Assembly: GCA_900553305.1 (NCBI GenBank)
Contig: USDI01000078.1
Location: 1 to 9,287, forward strand
Length of the DNA stretch: 9,287 nt
Reading direction: 5' to 3'
Source: an uncultured Lachnospiraceae bacterium
Lineage (GTDB): Bacteria; Bacillota; Clostridia; Lachnospirales; Lachnospiraceae
Shown here piece by piece: positions 7,147 through 9,287 of this stretch. How positions within the stretch are numbered: the stretch's first letter is position 1; each line of letters begins with the position of its first letter. Position numbers and translations under genes: made by a program. Below the pieces are notes generated by a model. The model was not told where the DNA came from. It was given only the letters and a program-made list of their open reading frames with translations, and did no database searches.

Positions 7147-8487
7147 ATGGAACGATTTATCTTAAAAAAACTGCTGGCTTGGAAGAATTCTCCCTACCGC
7201 AAGCCGTTAATCTTGAAGGGCGTACGTCAGGTGGGTAAGACTTGGATTCTGAAAGAGTTCGGCAGACGCTATTATGAAAATACAGCTTACTTTAACTTCG
7301 ACGAAAATGAAGAATATAAGCAATTTTTTGAAACAACCAAGGATGTGGACCGGATTCTACAAAACCTTATGCTGGCAAGCGGTCAAAAAATCGTACCTGA
7401 AAAAACCTTTATCATCTTTGATGAAGTGCAGGACTGCCCTAAGGTCATTAATTCGATGAAGTATTTTTGTGAGAACGCACCGCAGTATCACGTTGCCTGT
7501 GCCGGTTCTCTGTTGGGTATTGCCCTGGCGAAACCTTCCTCTTTTCCCGTGGGTAAGGTTAACTTTATGCAGATTGACCCGATGACCTTTAATGAATTCC
7601 TACTTGCCAACGGTGATGAAAATCTGGCGCAGTATCTGGAACAGGTGGATACCATTGAACCCATCCCTGACGCCTTTTTTAATCCGCTGTATGAAAAGCT
7701 GAAAATGTACTATGTCACCGGTGGTATGCCGGAGCCGGTATTGATGTGGACGGAGGCACGGGATGTTTCTGCCATGCAGGAAGCATTGTCCGGAATCATC
7801 GGAGCCTATGAGCGTGATTTTGCAAAACATCCTAACCTCAGTGAGTTCCCGAAAATCTCAATGATCTGGAAATCCATTCCTTCTCAACTGGCAAGAGAGA
7901 ACAAGAAGTTTATCTATAAAGTGGTCAAGGAAGGGGCACGAGCCCGTGAGTACGAGGATGCCTTGCAATGGCTGGTAGATGCCCGTTTGGTGCATAAAAT
8001 TTATCGCAGCTCAGCTCCCGGCCTGCCGATTGCAGCTTACGATGACCTGTCTGCCTTCAAGATTTATCTGGTGGATGTGGGACTGCTCCGCCGTCTGGCA
8101 CAGTTGGCCCCCACTGCCTTTGGCGAAGGTAACCGCCTTTTTACTGAATTCAAAGGCGCATTAACCGAAAACTTTGTGTTGCAGACTTTAATTACTCAGT
8201 TTGAAGTCATGCCCCGTTATTGGAGCCAGAACAACCCGCCTTACGAAGTAGATTTCCTCATTCAGCGGGAGAACGACATCCTCCCCGTGGAGGTTAAATC
8301 CGAAGCCAACACAACCAGCAGGAGTATGAAGAAGTTCAAGGAACTGTTCCCTGATAAGGTCAAGCTCCGCATCCGTTTCTCATTGGACAATCTGAAACTG
8401 GACGATGATGTGCTGAATATCCCGCTGTTCATGGCAGATCAGGCGGATCGATTGATTGGGTTGGCATTGGAAAAGATGGAGCACTGA
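7147..8487 (+). CDS. ATP-binding protein, AAA_14 ATPase with DUF4143 C-terminal domain
   Basis: A 446-residue protein of the common but poorly characterised AAA_14/DUF4143 family. Walker A is GVRQVGKT (25-32, K31), Walker B is FIIFDEVQ (D92, E93), and a sensor-like CAGSLLG follows (118-124). The C-terminal half carries the DUF4143 pattern: an ALTENFV segment (E341), YEVDFLI (D369) and PVEVKSE (E382, K384). The spacing resembles a PD-(D/E)xK nuclease-like core. No signal peptide or membrane segment is seen. The ATG at 7147 is preferred because AGGAG (7135-7139) lies 7 bases upstream; the in-frame GTG at 7132 overlaps that site. It has its own promoter and sits between a tandem repeat and an IS remnant, a typical accessory setting. 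Cellular role is unknown; family members have been proposed to act in mobile-element or defence contexts, but nothing here proves it. Confidence 0.88.
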   Translation: MERFILKKLLAWKNSPYRKPLILKGVRQVGKTWILKEFGRRYYENTAYFNFDENEEYKQFFETTKDVDRILQNLMLASGQKIVPEKTFIIFDEVQDCPKVINSMKYFCENAPQYHVACAGSLLGIALAKPSSFPVGKVNFMQIDPMTFNEFLLANGDENLAQYLEQVDTIEPIPDAFFNPLYEKLKMYYVTGGMPEPVLMWTEARDVSAMQEALSGIIGAYERDFAKHPNLSEFPKISMIWKSIPSQLARENKKFIYKVVKEGARAREYEDALQWLVDARLVHKIYRSSAPGLPIAAYDDLSAFKIYLVDVGLLRRLAQLAPTAFGEGNRLFTEFKGALTENFVLQTLITQFEVMPRYWSQNNPPYEVDFLIQRENDILPVEVKSEANTTSRSMKKFKELFPDKVKLRIRFSLDNLKLDDDVLNIPLFMADQADRLIGLALEKMEH

Positions 8488-8541
8488 TGTATATAGCTAA
8501 ACTATATTAGCCGGAATTTAAAAAGCCTTGAGGCGAATGAA

Positions 8542-8583
8542 ATGAATCAATATTGGTGTAGAGGCTATTATGTAGACACAGTA
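8542..8583 (+). pseudogene. Remnant of an IS200/IS605-type TnpA transposase
   Basis: The frame reads MNQYWCRGYYVDTV. It matches the conserved IS200 TnpA stretch of the form W-x-R-G-Y-Y-V-x-T-V-G, which lies in the second half of that roughly 130-150-residue transposase. The similarity ends after codon 8581-8583: the expected glycine and C-terminal helix are absent and the frame stops at 8629-8631. No other part of TnpA is recognisable upstream or downstream. This is a decayed scrap of an insertion sequence, not a functional gene. The match is short and made from memory of the family, so confidence is moderate. Confidence 0.6.
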
Positions 8584-8585
8584 GA

Positions 8586-8621
8586 ACCCTCACGAATGAC
8601 CCTCAAAAAGCCAGACCCTCA
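8586..8621. repeat. Three ACCCTCA short repeats
   Basis: ACCCTCA occurs at 8586-8592, 8599-8605 and 8615-8621; the last two lie within GACCCTCAAAAA. Spacings are 13 and 16 bases, so it is not a regular array. It directly follows the IS remnant. Confidence 0.45.
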
Positions 8622-8644
8622 AAAACTTTGAATACCCAAAATAG

Positions 8645-8687
8645 AAAGCTGTGTTTCTGTCAAAGGATGGAAATGCAGCTTTGTTTT
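8645..8687 (+). terminator. Wobble-containing hairpin, possible terminator of the ATPase transcript
   Basis: AAAGCTGTGTTTC (8645-8657) pairs with GAAATGCAGCTTT (8670-8682) over 13 bp if two adjacent G-U wobbles are allowed, with a 12-base loop. GTTTT follows. The wobbles make it an RNA rather than DNA palindrome, which favours a transcribed structure. It lies about 160 bases after the ATPase stop, the only terminator candidate seen there. The rest of the 322-base gap up to 8809 holds the IS remnant and the antitoxin promoter. Confidence 0.45.
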
Positions 8688-8750
8688 ACTGGTGGAACTA
8701 GTGAAATAGCAAAATCTTTGAAAAATTATTATTAAGTTCGAAATAAAAAG

Positions 8751-8779
8751 TTGAAAAAATGTCACGAAAATCATATAAT
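8751..8779 (+). promoter_or_regulatory. Promoter for the AbiEi-type antitoxin gene
   Basis: TTGAAA (8751-8756), a 17-bp spacer and a perfect TATAAT (8774-8779) make one of the best promoters in the window. The antitoxin ATG (8810) follows about 30 bases after the -10 box. Confidence 0.8.
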
Positions 8780-8788
8780 AATCGTGAC
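8761..8788. promoter_or_regulatory. Operator-like inverted repeat GTCACGA-N14-TCGTGAC over the -10 box
   Basis: The 7-bp arms at 8761-8767 and 8782-8788 are perfect, and their centres are 21 bp apart, about two helical turns. The TATAAT lies inside the spacer, so a bound dimer would block the promoter. Known AbiEi antitoxins bind inverted repeats in their own promoter through an N-terminal winged helix, so autoregulation by the following gene is a reasonable inference. Confidence 0.65.
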
Positions 8789-8809
8789 AAAATAAGAGGG
8801 TGTGATTTT

Positions 8810-9247
8810 ATGGCAAGTGGTATTTATACAGAAATAAAGAAGAGAATAGAATTGGCTGAACCGGGAACGGTTTTTCTTACATCAGATTTTACGGATATTG
8901 CGACAACAACAACTGTAAGAAAATGTTTGGGAAGACAAGTTGAGAAAAAGAATATACGAAGAGTTATAGCCGGGGTGTACGAAAAACCAGTATATAGTAA
9001 GCTGCTTAAGGAGTATATTCCTGCAAATCCGGATGCGGTAGCATATGCTATTGCCAGAAGTTTTCATTGGACCATTGCTCCATGTGGAGATGTAGCATTA
9101 AATAAGCTGGGTCTATCTACACAGGTTCCGGTTGTCTGGTCCTATATCAGTGATGGACCATATAGAAAATTTTCATGGGATAATATTACCGTGTCCTATA
9201 AGCACCGTGCAAATAGAGATATTTCCTTTATGTCTGAGACAACTTAA
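8810..9247 (+). CDS. AbiEi-type (DUF6088-like) type IV antitoxin, probably 3'-truncated
   Basis: A 145-residue protein resembling the DUF6088/AbiEi antitoxin family, the antitoxin half of type IV toxin-antitoxin pairs whose toxin is the nucleotidyltransferase AbiEii. Residues about 18-60 form the winged helix (GTVFLTSDFTDI, TVRKCLGRQVEKKNIRRVIAGVYEKP). The following domain has NPDAVAYAIARSFHWTIAPCGDVALNKLGLSTQVP and WSYISDGPYRKFSWDNITVSYKHRANRDISFMS. The ATG at 8810 is chosen because AGAGGG (8795-8800) lies 9 bases upstream. The in-frame ATG at 8759 overlaps the promoter and operator. As I recall, relatives run to about 200 residues with a helical tail after FMSE; here the frame stops two codons later and the next bases encode no such tail in any + frame. 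Either an insertion or rearrangement cut the gene at about 9240, or this is a short variant. No toxin gene is visible before the window ends. Confidence 0.75.
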   Translation: MASGIYTEIKKRIELAEPGTVFLTSDFTDIATTTTVRKCLGRQVEKKNIRRVIAGVYEKPVYSKLLKEYIPANPDAVAYAIARSFHWTIAPCGDVALNKLGLSTQVPVVWSYISDGPYRKFSWDNITVSYKHRANRDISFMSETT

Positions 9248-9287
9248 AAATCTCTCCCTTATCGGTTTCAATCATCACACAATTATA

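Noticed and set aside
8667..8735. 22-codon frame MEMQLCFTGGTSEIAKSLKNYY
   Set aside because: It starts in the loop of a hairpin, has no convincing ribosome binding site and matches no family I recognise; it could be the decayed tail of a lost gene.
8759..8809. Upstream ATG of the antitoxin
   Set aside because: It would place coding sequence over the -10 box and operator; the ATG at 8810 has AGAGGG upstream and matches the usual family start.

Overview
The window looks like the chromosome of a low-to-moderate GC Gram-positive anaerobe. It most resembles a gut Clostridia member, probably Lachnospiraceae. The basis is the strong AGGAGG-type ribosome binding sites, TTGxxx/TATAAT promoters, U-rich intrinsic terminators and the flavour of the proteins (glycogen phosphorylase, tandem-domain PPK2, AAA_14/DUF4143 ATPase, AbiEi-type antitoxin). 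Genus is not determinable by eye. All recognised genes lie on the + strand.

Left two thirds (1-6832) is housekeeping and energy metabolism. It starts inside a glycogen phosphorylase gene cut by the window edge and ending in two consecutive hairpins. A two-domain polyphosphate:AMP phosphotransferase (Pap, PPK2 family) follows, then a small PaaI-like hotdog thioesterase that may be co-transcribed with it. Last is a 762-residue aconitase-superfamily hydratase with its own promoter, a strong ribosome binding site and a strong terminator. Glycogen phosphorylase and Pap both draw on storage polymers (glycogen and polyphosphate), but the terminator between them argues for separate transcripts.

Right third (6833-9287) looks accessory. 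It begins with a GC-rich 42-bp tandem repeat (about 3.3 copies). An AAA_14/DUF4143 ATPase follows, with a good promoter enclosed by an inverted repeat. Then come a short remnant of an IS200-type transposase, a wobble-rich hairpin, and an AbiEi-type (DUF6088-like) antitoxin gene. The antitoxin promoter has a perfect 7-bp inverted repeat straddling the -10 box, and its reading frame stops early next to the window edge.

Most notable observations: (i) a compensating -1/+1 frameshift pair near the 3' end of the glycogen phosphorylase gene, which scrambles about ten residues and then restores the conserved C-terminus; (ii) an operator-like palindrome over the antitoxin -10 box with half-sites 21 bp apart, suggesting autoregulation; (iii) the apparent truncation of that antitoxin with unrelated sequence after it; (iv) the 42-bp tandem repeat; (v) non-canonical active-site motifs in the hydratase and in the first Pap domain. 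I did not find a clearly new multi-gene system. The ATPase / IS remnant / antitoxin segment is the best candidate for an accessory or defence-type locus, and it continues beyond the window.
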